Source: Ustulina deusta
Lineage: Eukaryota > Ascomycota > Sordariomycetes > Xylariales > Xylariaceae
Assembly (NCBI GenBank): GCA_023159155.1
Contig: JAJNNX010000042.1
Location: 62,001-126,000 of the forward strand
Direction: 5' to 3'
DNA length: 64,000 nt
The position numbers were made by a program, and so were the translations under genes. Position 1 is the stretch's first letter; each line of letters opens with the position of its first letter. Shown one piece after another: positions 1 through 11,000 of the stretch. Under the pieces are notes generated by a model. It worked only from the letters and a program-made list of their open reading frames with translations. It ran no database searches and was not told where the DNA came from.

Positions 1-356
1 CCCCGCTAGGGGAAGCGATACTGCGAAGCACTTTATCGCGGCTGCCGGGCTTGGGCGGATAGCGGGGTCTGAGTACATATAGGGGCTACGGAGGACTGCG
101 AGGGCTATTTGGCCTATATAGACCCTAAAAACGAAGGCTTTCTTGCACCTGAATCAAAGGGACCTCTAGTATATAATTAAAAAAATTTTAATTAGGCCTA
201 CGAGTTTTTTTTTTTTTTTTCTGATAAAAAAGCCTTTCATTCCACTCATTACCATTCGTTAAAACGAAGGCAAATTCGGGCGCCTGCGATGCATACATTA
301 TTATATCCAGACAGCTTGAATTCATACAGACAATGAAACAAATAGGTCGTCAATCG
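1..356. other. Non-coding left edge, AT-rich
   Basis: No coding sequence is supported here. Bases 165-240 are AT-rich with A and T homopolymer runs (a T run near 207-220). The stretch lies just beyond the 3' end of the broken deuterolysin. It contains none of the missing catalytic part of that protease: no HExxH-coding segment was found on the minus strand. Confidence 0.5.
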
Positions 357-1262
357 TCAGGTATTGCCATCTCGGGTAACGAGGGGACAAGGGGGCTGCT
401 TACTAAGCAATGATGCCGTCTTCACAGGAGTTGTAGACATCTGAGCAGTAGTATGGAGCCCCGAGCTTTTGCTGCTGCACTTGGAGGCAACAGCGTTGAA
501 GACACCCACGACCGTTGTGCGGTTTGAGGAATCCGCGTTCTTGAAGTACTCTATAAGTTTGTCATTGTCCGAATCAGTCACGGACGCAGCCTGCTTAGCG
601 AGGTCAGCGCAAGCGTTGATAGCGTCTACAGTAGCGGCCTGCTCGGAGCCTATGCAATCACTCTGGGAATCCTGGCGCTTCATCCTGGCGTGGCCATCGA
701 CCGCTGTGGAAAGCAGGTTGCTCGGGTAAGGGACAGAACCAATAATCTGTGTGCTGCTACTTTGCGTACTCCAGTGCGCCCTCAGAGACCGTGCTGATGG
801 CACCGCCAGCACTCAGATCATGCAACTCGGCAACATCGAACGTTTTCTCGATCGTCTTCCCAGCGGGGATGACTTGGAAGGCAGTCTCCTTGAGACCGGT
901 CTTCTTGACGCGAAGGCGGACACCGTTGAAGGCGACCTTCGATTGGTCCTGAATGACATTGACTTTCTCGGTTGGAATCTTGTCGAGGAGCGAGCCAGTT
1001 TTAAAGACCTTGAGGTCCTCACTGCCGTTATTGGTGAGTAGCTTTCACGCCAGTGTTTCCAACCATCTCGATCTTCACATCGAGTGGCAAAACTGGTTTC
1101 CCGATGTTGATGGTAGCGGCGCTAACCACGGTAGATATGCTGAGACAGCTTCTCTGTACGACGGGATTTCCTAGGGCAGAAAACGGAATAGTATTGTACA
1201 ATACTCATACTGCTAATGGAAGGACACCAGGGGAAGGCTGAAGATCAATAAGATAGCCAAGA
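357..1262 (-). pseudogene. Broken M35 deuterolysin (neutral protease 2) gene
   Basis: Read on the minus strand, three frames together give a deuterolysin-type secreted zinc protease. About 1035-757 encodes the propeptide (NNGSEDLKVF, LLDKIPTEKV, FNGVRLRV, AGKTIEKTFDVAELHDLS). About 755-450 encodes the start of the mature enzyme (CADLAKQAASV, KLIEYFKNAD, FNAVASKC), then YYCSDVYNSCEDGIIA near 450-400. Passing between them needs a two-base deletion near 1038, a shift near 757 where EYAK runs into a stop, and a shift near 453. The N-terminus and signal peptide are also degraded, with a stop near 1200. The HExxH zinc site and everything after it are absent. The family degrades extracellular protein at acidic pH; this copy cannot make an active enzyme. 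Introns could explain one break but not all, and none of the breaks has good splice signals. Confidence 0.75.
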
Positions 1263-2416
1263 ATATTCCGTGGAGTAAGTGTCCTTTAGAGCCGCCGCGG
1301 TTGTCGAATTCTCAACAGGGGATGTTCAGATTGTTTGTCGTGTTGCCTGCTGATCAGTTCGGGTCCCAACCAGGTTCAGCCTCGCAACGGAGCACACCGA
1401 GGTGCTATCCCTAACTTCTTCAACTCGCCACGGTCTATAATATAGACCCGGTTGTAGGTATTGACTGCAAGCAGCGTTAAGGGATATCTGGTGGGAGATT
1501 GGTCCACACTATTGGTATTACGTATGAGACAGCTTGCTTTGGTGACTATTCGTAACTCAACCGCTCGTGCACAAGGTAGGCATGATGCGCGACGAATCTA
1601 GCATTTGCCAAAAGATGTCGTTGACATCCATTATGTCCGATATCATACGGTAGACATCCTCCTCTCAGGCTACTTCTAATTCGCAAATCAAGGGGTACCT
1701 ATTATTCATGGAAACGTCTTTAGCGTGGTTCAACAGTAGCTTGTGTTTAGATACCTACTGTTTTCAGAAAGCACACCTGTTTTGATACCCAGTGGATCAC
1801 TTTCTCGTTGATATCAAACAATCGGTCGTTCTTCAATAGCATACAACAGGCGAGATTGACTTCGGCGGTTGCGTGCTAGGTGGATGCTGTTTATTTGCGA
1901 TGCCTTCCATACAGCACTCACTGGTTCAGTATTAAAATAATTGAATGCCGGTCAACTCCGAGTCGATCTCTGGGAGCCAAGAGCTTTGCCAGAAACGCCT
2001 TCTTAAACAGTAGTGGCGCGCATGGAAGATGATAAAAGGAGTTTGGCCTTAGAAGTGCAAATGCAACACCATTTATAGCTAGGTCGGGGGCCGAATGAAG
2101 AAGCTGGACATGTCGGGTGGCATCGCCAAGCCTTTTTTAGTGGTGCCTACTGTGTACCAACAAAACCAGCATCATCATACGTTGGCTTATCTACCGGTTG
2201 TCCTTCAAGGTCCAGGCAACGATGACTTTGCCAGAAATATTTCCCGTCCCCTTCTCCTTTGCCAGCACTTGAACCCTCATCTTTATAAAAATCGGCATCC
2301 TTCCAGTAACAAGTTCTCTGTTCATTATTCGGAAATTTCGGGCGTTGAAGATCAATAAGACCCCCCTTCTCGACCACCCCGCCACAACCAATATTTGACG
2401 TAATCTGGCGGTGTTC
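1263..2416. other. Intergenic, no supported gene
   Basis: Short open frames exist on both strands around 2095-2418, but they overlap each other and show no recognisable domain. Part of this interval must hold the promoter of the plus-strand gene starting at 2417. Nothing else is identifiable. Confidence 0.4.
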
Positions 2417-3025
2417 ATGGTTCCTCAGCAGTCTTCACGTTCGCGAGGTCGGATCTTCGCCGTTCTCGGCATCGTCGCTGTCCTCTTCGTCTTCTGGAAT
2501 ACCTGGTCTTCATCTACTGTCGCATTGCAACAAGAACGTGTTGACATGTCAGAGCAAGTCCTCTCAGCGCTCAAAGTGTCGGTTCGGCAGGCGGCCTCAT
2601 CACCTCCCAAGCTGGCAATTAGTGTCACCAACACACATTCGGGCCCGGTAACGGTGTTTACTTGGAACTCGCCGCTCGATCCTTTGGCGGTGCAGCTGGG
2701 CCTTTTGTCATTTACCCCAGAGGGCAAAGACACGCCGGTCGACATCCCGACGATCCAGGTGCGACGACTCATGCCACCAGGAGACGATGCCTATGTCACC
2801 ATCGAGCTGGGCCAGACAGAGGAGCGAGAGGTTTTGCTCAAGCGACCCATGGTACCTCTAGATGAGCTCCAAGGCAAGGTTAAGGTTGTCTGCAAGGGTG
2901 AATGGAAGAGCGTGTGGGCGTCAAAGAAGGAGGACATCTCGGCGGAGTCATTGAAGAATGGAGGGGCCGACGCGGCTGCATTAAAGGGGAACTTCGAGAG
3001 CGAGCAGGTAGACATTGAGCTTTAA
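2417..3025 (+). CDS. Small membrane-anchored protein resembling a deuterolysin propeptide
   Basis: Single-exon frame of 202 residues. I start at the first ATG, at 2417; an in-frame GTG two codons upstream is unlikely in a fungus. A hydrophobic segment at about residues 13-30 (IFAVLGIVAVLFVFW) follows basic residues, so it is a signal anchor or signal peptide. The remainder aligns by eye with the beta-sandwich propeptide of M35 proteases: VTNTHSGPVTVF corresponds to the VTN-G-DLKVF region, SPLDPL to LLD, FTPEGK to the central strand, and GKVKVVCKGEWKSVWA to the closing strand. There is no protease domain, so it would be a free-standing propeptide-like protein. Role unknown; an inhibitor or chaperone of a protease is only a guess. 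It lies 1.1 kb from the deuterolysin pseudogene. Confidence 0.7.
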   Translation: MVPQQSSRSRGRIFAVLGIVAVLFVFWNTWSSSTVALQQERVDMSEQVLSALKVSVRQAASSPPKLAISVTNTHSGPVTVFTWNSPLDPLAVQLGLLSFTPEGKDTPVDIPTIQVRRLMPPGDDAYVTIELGQTEEREVLLKRPMVPLDELQGKVKVVCKGEWKSVWASKKEDISAESLKNGGADAAALKGNFESEQVDIEL

Positions 3026-5330
3026 ATGCGAGATGGTGTGTTCCAAAGTGAAAGCGAAAGGCAAATCTAGCGATTATCTTAGGTAGTAGTAGGCAAGTAG
3101 GCCGGTAGGCATTGGCTTTCACAAATTCGATCCAGTCATGTTCGAAACCAGCGGGTCTGAGTACTTAGCCAACGTCCCACGCTATTGCCTACATAATGGA
3201 GTGAGAATGATCAGGTACCTACAGGCCACATGTATTCATTGCTGCATGTAGTCGTAGCTGTCTGTATAGATCTACCTCCGCGCTCTTTGGCACTAGGCTA
3301 ATAAGTACCTTAGAAGAATCACGTCACGGATCACATAACAGAAGCACATTTAGGTACGAATAGGTTGGTACATACATTAGTATGCAAGCCATAAAATTGA
3401 ACCCAGGCATGTTTTCCTTTCTGCTGCTGTCTACCTCACCTACACTTTAGACCCTGAGAGGCAAGGAGGAGAGGTACTACAGAGGACCTCGGTAGTGTAG
3501 GGTGCCTCTATCTAGCGCCCTTTTTGGGGTGCCGACCTACAGGTACCTGCTTCGGCCACAATCGCAACCCTGGTTTTTCCACTTTAAAGGGCCTCGGCTC
3601 CAGAACTTTACTACCTATAAGTACCTACTTATATATATTAAAAAGACCTCTATAAAAAGTAGGTTAATACAATGTTAGTTAATTTTTAACTATTAATATT
3701 ATTTTAAAAAAAAGGTATTATATAGTATATTAATTAAGTACCTACTATATATTATAAACCTCTCCTTTAAAATCCTATAGAGATGTCTAATACAACCTAT
3801 TAACTAGTACCTAGCAAGGACCCATTATTTATTAGGTACCTTACATATGTATTAAGCATAGCTGTAGTTGCTTAGGAAGTAAGATTCTAATTGCTATGTT
3901 TATTTTGTATGCCCTCTACTTGCCAAGTATATTTGACCCTCTTATGCTGCACATATATCTACCGTACTCCATAGTACCTACCTAAGTGTAGGTAGGATAC
4001 TACCTCCAGTCTCTTGGCAGCATATAAGGGACCTATACATAGCTACCACATGTAAGTCGGTACCTACCAGGTAGTGTAAGGGTAGGCACCTAACCACACT
4101 TTGCATATGGGGATAATTAGGTACATACATCCAATATAGTTGCTGTGTTGGGCAATTACATATTAAGTACCTACCTACATACTAAATCTATAGGTAATAT
4201 ATAGGTATCTGGGCAGGTACATACCTATATACATATAGGTATCTACTGACATTAGGTAGGTACATGTCCAACTTCAGCCTCATTTGGTTTGAACAGGCCT
4301 GACCTGGCATGCTTCATACCCAAGATTCCGGAGTATCACACCTTCTGCGCAAGTTAGGTATGGATAGCTGGATTTCTGAAAACTGTCCAAACAAACAAAT
4401 AAGTACCTGAACGCTTATCTATCTCTACCTATCTACCTATCCACCTATATGTACCTTACCTACTTCCCCTCCCTCCATGCCTTAGGTAGGGATGCCCCTC
4501 CAACTTGTTTTGTTCAAGTTGTATTGCATCGTGTCTCGTCTCGTGACCTCATTGTTCAGTAATTGAACCTTCGCACAATTCACTGTGCAACTGTCTCCCT
4601 TCTACCTTGAGTACCGCTACTTCGGCTCCAATAGACCCGACAGTTCTGTGTCACGGTCCACGGGCATGGTTAATGCAAAGGGACTCGGAAGGTTTCGACT
4701 AGCCGAACGGTGCTCATGTATCTCGCCTCCGAACCAGGTACAGCACCTTACCTGCTTCAACTTTACTGACCTCGACTGCTGAAGCCATCGCCCTACCCTC
4801 GACATACATATCTAGGTACGGTGCCGTGCTGTCTTCGGCCTGCCGATTATCTCTACGGACATATGTAGGTAGTTGTCTATCTGTCCCCGGGCCCCGTCAA
4901 CGGCAACCTAGGCAGATCGGTATCACCAACCCCGTCTTTTCACCGCTCTTCATCGTGACCGCTCGGGAGTGAGGTTCTACCTACGCATCTAACATTCATT
5001 TTCTCGAAGGAAACGGGGGGATATCTCGGGCAACGTTGCCTGACTCTCTTTCACCACTTTCCCGCCGGTCTAGAGTGCATACGCCCGAACCAACTCCGCC
5101 CATATTTCGCTCTTCCGCCGAGACACGCAGTCTATCTATGTGAAGCAGCTTGGACGTCCATCGCGGCCCATCGTCAACTTGGACGTTCCCGTCATCAAGG
5201 ATTAAGCCTGGTCGTCCGTTCGTCTGTCTTGCGATTAGTGCTGGGTTCTCCCACCAACCCGGCAGATGCAACCCTCACACTTACCATCACCATCCCGAGG
5301 TCAGCCATTATAGCCCTCAGCTAGGTAGTC
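3026..5330. repeat. AT-rich gene-free tract with TAGGTACCTA-type motifs
   Basis: No gene is supported. Bases 3600-3790 are strongly AT-rich (TATATATTA, TAATTTTTAAC), as in RIP-mutated repeats. From about 3480 to 4480 variants of the palindromic motif TAGGTACCTA and its half GTAGGTA/TACCTAC recur many times on both strands, with a CTACCTATC run near 4420-4450. Similar motifs appear at low density in other intergenic parts of the window (7020-7300, 28560-28700). The last few hundred bases are pyrimidine-rich and probably serve as promoter and leader of the gene at 5331. Confidence 0.5.
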
Positions 5331-6606
5331 ATGATGGCACATCCATCCAAATTGCAGCAGGGGCCCCTCTGTTTTATTGTGCCTCAGAGTCTTCAGCGGT
5401 TTGATATCTTCTGGAAGTTTCCGTATGATATCCGACACATGATCTGGGAAGAGGTTATATTCACGCCTGGGATTCATTTTCTCAAATTCGTTGAGACCCT
5501 CGATGCGCCAGCTGTGCGCATGCAAGCCTCCACAGGAGCCAATAGTGGTGGATCTCTTGCAACACTGCCCCAGAGACGCGCCGAGGGAATGCGCGATTCC
5601 GACACCCTTCTCTACTCTGCCACCTTGAAACCTGTCTTTCCCTTTGCGTGTGCCGACAACTCACACTATATTGCCATGAACAAGACTCTTGCCCAACTTC
5701 GCGACTCATGTGAGGAGGCCCAGACCTTGGTCGAGAAAGTACTTGCGCAGCCAGGAAACCTAACCCTGGGTGATGGACAATTGGTTTTGCTCCAACGGTC
5801 CTCCGATGTTCTCTGCATCGATTATCCAAATATGACACACGCCCGGTATTTAGGTCGATGGGCAGAGCATCTGGATCTAGACCAGCTTGCCAAGGTTCGT
5901 CGACTGGCCGTTCGTTACCATCATGAGTGGGACAACCATGACCTAGTCTGTGGCTACTGTGGGCGAGTACATTCCTACCCCGGAAAACATCCGTACCCCC
6001 GACATGTCTACGAATTCGCTGCACTTTTCAAGAATTTAGAAGACTTCTACTTCATCGACTATCTGGCTGTGCGCAAATCACCACGCTCTCCTCGCTGCGC
6101 TCATCAAGCACAAAGTGAGTACTAGACCCCTTTTAGCTCTTGCTTCGTTCTCGGTGCTTAGGGTGAAACTAGATTCAGATGGGCCCCGGGAGCGGTTTTC
6201 GAGTGGTGAAGGCGGCCGAACGTATTTCGAGGTCGACCCAGAGTCTTGCAGGACACATACACGTGTATACGAAACACTTTCATGGCTGCGCAACAGCTAC
6301 ATCGTTCACTGCATGTGCAAGTCTCAGGGGCCTCCAAGGCCAGAGAACGTCCGTTTCAAGGTCCTAGGGTGCGAGTGGGATTCAGATCAAAAACTGGCAC
6401 CCCCGAAACGCCTGGGAACCCAGACGACTCCCACTAGAAAGAAGCGATCGAGGAATCACACCTCAGATCTTACGACCACTTCCCAAAGTTCATCTACGGT
6501 TGTTTACGGTTCGGTACCTCAGCCCCCAAGTGCGAGCACTCTCCCTGTTGTTTTTGGTGATGCTGGAAAATCGAATTTCGATTTCAGCCTGGAAATACCC
6601 TATTAG
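5331..6606 (+). CDS. 2EXR-domain protein (F-box-like fungal family)
   Basis: Exon 1 is 5331-6114 and exon 2 about 6179-6606. The donor GTGAGT at 6115 is clear. The acceptor is either TTCAG at 6178 or CTAG at 6172; both keep the frame. The N-terminus carries the 2EXR signature: RFDIFWKFPYDIRHMIWEEV at about residues 23-42, followed by PGIHFLKF. The middle has LCIDYPNMTHAR and a CGYCGR pair that might bind metal. The C-terminus is polar and low in complexity (KKRSR, SSST). 2EXR proteins are a large fungal family of unproven function, thought to be F-box-like. The start is an ATG-ATG pair. The second exon is less certain than the first; without splicing the protein would end six codons after the donor. 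Confidence 0.72.
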
Positions 6607-7696
6607 AGCCAAGTACATTACACAGTCAGCCTCTACGATTAATCTGCGTCCTCAACTGCGTTTTGACGAAGGATAGGCGGGGGAGCTATTTCGTCTTCCA
6701 CTTTGTTGCACCACATCAAAATTATGATACCCAGACTGCTGAAGGCGTTGGCGAGGTGATGCAATTAGGGCGGAGGATTGGTTTCCGACCCTGATGCAGC
6801 TTCCAAATCAGTATGACTTAGATGGCTTCCAACATAACTGTCAGGCGCAGTTAATTGTAATTAAACCTACCTACCTAATGCCCCGAGATAGATACACACG
6901 AAGGCGCTAGTTCGCACATTTCAAGGAAAACAACATCTCCCACTAGGCACTCAGCCAATAGCGCTTGTCTAAACAAGCCGGCCATATCAGTATTCGTCTT
7001 TCAATGTGCAGCTCAATCATGTCATCTGTATGGGGATACCTACATATATTGGTATGGCGGTTGGGAGAGGCAAGCTACATACCGAGGTGCATATAGGTAC
7101 ATGAGATATGTCACAAGTTAGCCAGCCTAAAAGGTACATCACACCTACATTATATAGGCCGCTGATTATGTGTGTCTCACTTGTACTTGCACGTTTTCTG
7201 GATGTACACACTACATAGGCGAGTTAGGTACATACAGGTTCGATTCGTAACAGCGCTAATGGTTTTTGCTAGTCCTCTTATCTGGTATCGGGGATGCTAG
7301 GTAGCCTACCTGTACCAATGTTCGCTGTTGTCTGACATGCAGAGCGCAGCCTGCCTCGAATCAACGTACCCGGGTACTCACACCCACACCTGCAATATAC
7401 AGAGTACCATCTTATAAGTCGACGTCGATATGCGCGGGATCAAGCCATACAGACAGGCAGATTCAATGTTGATTGATAGTAATCAAGCAGACGTGACATC
7501 CTACACGTAGGTCCTTCTTCATCGCACCCTTCGCCCCCTCTGTTCACACCTCTTGTGCTACCTCGCAGTGGCAACGTGTGCCTGCACCCTCATGATCCCC
7601 TCCCCCCTCTCTCACTCCCTCCCGCATCACAATACCAGCATTCGCCAGCTACCACAGAGTAGGCATCTATTAGCCACTCCTTCTCTTCGTGCAACC
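6607..7696. other. Intergenic, no supported gene
   Basis: Contains scattered TAGGTAC motifs (7020-7310) but no coding frame with family similarity. The B-box-like string near 7228 has no A-box or stems around it, so no tRNA is called. The pyrimidine-rich right half (7500-7690) looks like promoter and leader of the RNA-dependent RNA polymerase gene. Confidence 0.4.
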
Positions 7697-7825
7697 ATGC
7701 AAACGCACCTTTCGGCCGCCAACCCCGCGAAAAAGAACACTGATCTTTCTGCGGCCCGACGAAGCAGTGGGCTGTTTTCCCTGCCTGCCATCCTCAAGAC
7801 GACCGAGGCCGCAGAATCCCATTAG
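7697..7825 (+). CDS. Possible upstream ORF in the RdRP leader
   Basis: A 42-codon frame begins at ATG 7697 in a favourable context (GCAACC before the ATG) and ends 199 bases before the RdRP start. It encodes a basic Ser/Ala-rich peptide (MQTHLSAANPAKKNT...). It may be an uORF restraining translation of the polymerase, or chance. There is no independent coding evidence. Confidence 0.2.
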   Translation: MQTHLSAANPAKKNTDLSAARRSSGLFSLPAILKTTEAAESH

Positions 7826-8023
7826 TTCTCCAACTCTCTGATTGCGCATCCTCCCCATCTCGAGCTTCACTTGAGATCCTGGCCTGCTTTCAACACCTCA
7901 TCGTCTCTCTCCTCCTCTTTACTTTCCTTTACTTCGCGTTGCCCTCGCTCCCTGGCCTATTCATCTTCACCCCCGGCACCGAAAGCACACTCACTACCTT
8001 ACGAACCGTTCCAGTTGCCAGCC

Positions 8024-11000
8024 ATGTCGCAGCAGCCCAGCGGGTTCGCGGTGTTTCTGTCCAACGTGCCTGCCGCCTTGACGGAGCGAAGCCTCGAAGC
8101 AGAACTGACACCTTTTCTGGACCGGCTTAATATCAAGGATTGGACCTGCAATAAGCCTCCCGACCGGCGTTTTGGGATTCTCACCTTTCTCCACCGGAAA
8201 GAAGGTCAGAGTTTCTTGAACAAGCATGGCCAGCAACCTCTTCCCGGCGCTGTTCTCCGTGGCGATCCTAGATGCAGGGCTCGTCTTACCCTCCTAGGCA
8301 AGCCAATCTATTGCAAGGAAAGTCACAACGAGCCTGATTCCACGTTACTAAAGGTGCTAGAGAGGAGTGCGGAGGAGAGAAAGCGCCCTCCCGAAGCTGG
8401 TGAGGAGCCCCGGACACGCAAGCATGTCGTCTTCGACATCATGGGACTTTCATGTGGCCATTACGACTATCCAAAGGAGACATTAACATACATAGCTGAC
8501 ATTCAATGGCCCATGCAACGAGGTATCGCAAAGTTCGCCAAGGACGCCTTGATTGTCTCTTTTCCCCACAGCCTCGGCCAAGTACGGCGTGAGTAATGCC
8601 TCACTGTTTATCCCTCGCGCTCTGAAAGCTCTCGCAAGCTTGACATCGGTCACTTGGAAGAGTGCTTGCTGACCAACGACTCTATAGTTGAGATCCCATA
8701 TAGAACCACCCACGAGGTAGTCTTCTCAAATCGACCGCATTCTCTATTCCTCACACTTTGGGAACCACCCAGAATTTTTCTTCTCGCTCATGAAAACGTC
8801 GACGCGGCTTTACTTACCATGTTCATGGGGAACTTGAGCATGAATAGTAGCTCTAGAGCCCCTCGACCTGGTGCAAGGGAGCGTTTGAGCAAGATACCCC
8901 ACGACAATGCGGATCAGTTAGTATTTCTAAGTCATTTATTCCCTAATTTGGCACAATTTCTGCTCCTATGTGCCATATGCTCATGCATGCTCCCAAAGCA
9001 TCCTATTTCTACGTCAATTTTTTTCTATAAAGAGTAGTTTCTGACTCTTAATCTCTTGCAGTGGTGAGGTCATCGGCCAGTCGTTCGTCTACTCCATAAT
9101 ACTCTATCCAGAAGAATTCGCCTCTAAGATAGAACGGCTGAGAGAAAATGAGTACTTAAATCTCACCCCTCATAACGTCCCTATTGCCTCTTTCGGTTGC
9201 AGCTACATGGCTGAGGGACTGGCGTCTTTCAAGTCCGCCGTTGCAGAGTGCTCACAAATGATCCCATTTGACATTCTGTATCAATTTCAAGCCTTAGTTC
9301 AAAACGGGTATCTTCTACCTTACACCGCCCGGAACTTGCTTCTTCGACTACAGAGGAGCAAATCTTACGGCGCCCCTACAAGAGTCGATGATGTAGAAAA
9401 GACCGAGTCTAGACCTTCAGTGGCGCGATTTCCTTTCTCACCTCTCGCCGTGAAAAGTAAGATTTTAAGTCTTCTCACTCAGATTTTGAATGAGCTGTGG
9501 AGTAACGGGCTCATCATTGCACATTCCTTACCGTCGCCTGCCGTACTTTAAGCTTCTCGACACAATCACTCGTGCGTTTCAATTGCTGACCTCTGACATC
9601 TGTAGAATTATTCTCCCAGATTCCGTTTGCTGGGCCCTACAGGGAATCCGGAAATTTCAACGTCGATGAGATATGGTCACTACTTGAAACCAATGAAAAG
9701 GAGATACAGCAAGGACTGACCAGCGAGCTATTTTCAGAGCGAGCCCGCCAGAACCTGACTATGGTCTACAAGGTGCAAGTGACGCCAACTAGAATCATGT
9801 TCAGTGGCCCTGAACCTGAGGCGAAGAACCGCATTCTTCGAAAATTCCCACGACACACTGGTTATTTCGCTCGCATTCAGTTTTGCGATGAGGACGGTCA
9901 GGATCTCTACTTCAATCCCAGAAGTAAGTTGATCTCTCATTGCTCTCTTCAGCGCACTCTCCTCCCCCTTTCATTTTTATTTTTCTCTCAAAGTCGAGTT
10001 TGCTATCGAATTTGTCCTGTTGGCAGGTTGAGGTAGTACCTGGTGACGGAAGAGAAATCCTAGCAAGCTTGGACCTGCCACTTTCTACTGTGCCTAGCCT
10101 GTATAGCCCTACCTAGGATGATCTTGTTAATGCCACGAAAACTCTCTTTCTACACTGCCCGCCTCATATGAAACCGAATTGCAACTTCAAGATATTGGAT
10201 TGCATCGGTGTCATCTTCTAATCAGATATATTATAGTCTCACTTGAGAATATACACTCGAGATTCAATAAGATCCTTGATGACGGTTTCCTAATTGCTGG
10301 GCGGCTATACAAATTCCTGGGATTTTCGCATTCATCTCTAAGGTAGGTCGCACATCTATACTCACGTTTTCACCATTTCTGATCAAATCATTCATTACCT
10401 TAAATATTGCAGGTCTCATGCAGTTTGGTTTATGGCTACTTTCGTTGACGACAACCAACAACTCCGAAGCTATGCCACCGTGATACCTGAACTCGGCGAC
10501 TTCGAGGGTATTCGCTCTCCTGCCCGATGGTATGTGTTTAGCATTTCAAATGATTTCTAACTCTTTCCGTCAAAATATCTGTTGAAGGCGGCGCTAAACT
10601 TATTGAAGTAAGTAGATACCTGTCGAAAGAAATTGGGCTCTCAGCCAGAATCCCCTTCGGAAAAGGTACGTCTTATGACCTGGTATGTTAACATGTTGCA
10701 GGTGCGGCCCGGATTGGCCAGGCTTTCTCCGAAACACCAATAGCGATTGATCTGAAGGAATTGAACACCCATTTTGAAATAATACCAGATGTCAAATCTG
10801 AAGATGGCACTCGTGTGTTCAGCGATGGAGTTGGAACTATTTCTAGGGAATTATGGGAGCACATCCTTAACAGGATGCCGCAGAAATCAAAAACCGCGAC
10901 TTGCTTTCAAATCAGATGGGCTGGTGTCAAAGGCATGCTGAGTCTAGATGATACGCTTCAAGGCAACGTTAGTAAGTAATATCTGAAGTGACTCTCTTTT

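Noticed and set aside
2147..2418. Overlapping minus-strand frames upstream of the propeptide-like gene
   Set aside because: They compete with each other and with a plus-strand frame, and none has a domain or a reasonable start context.
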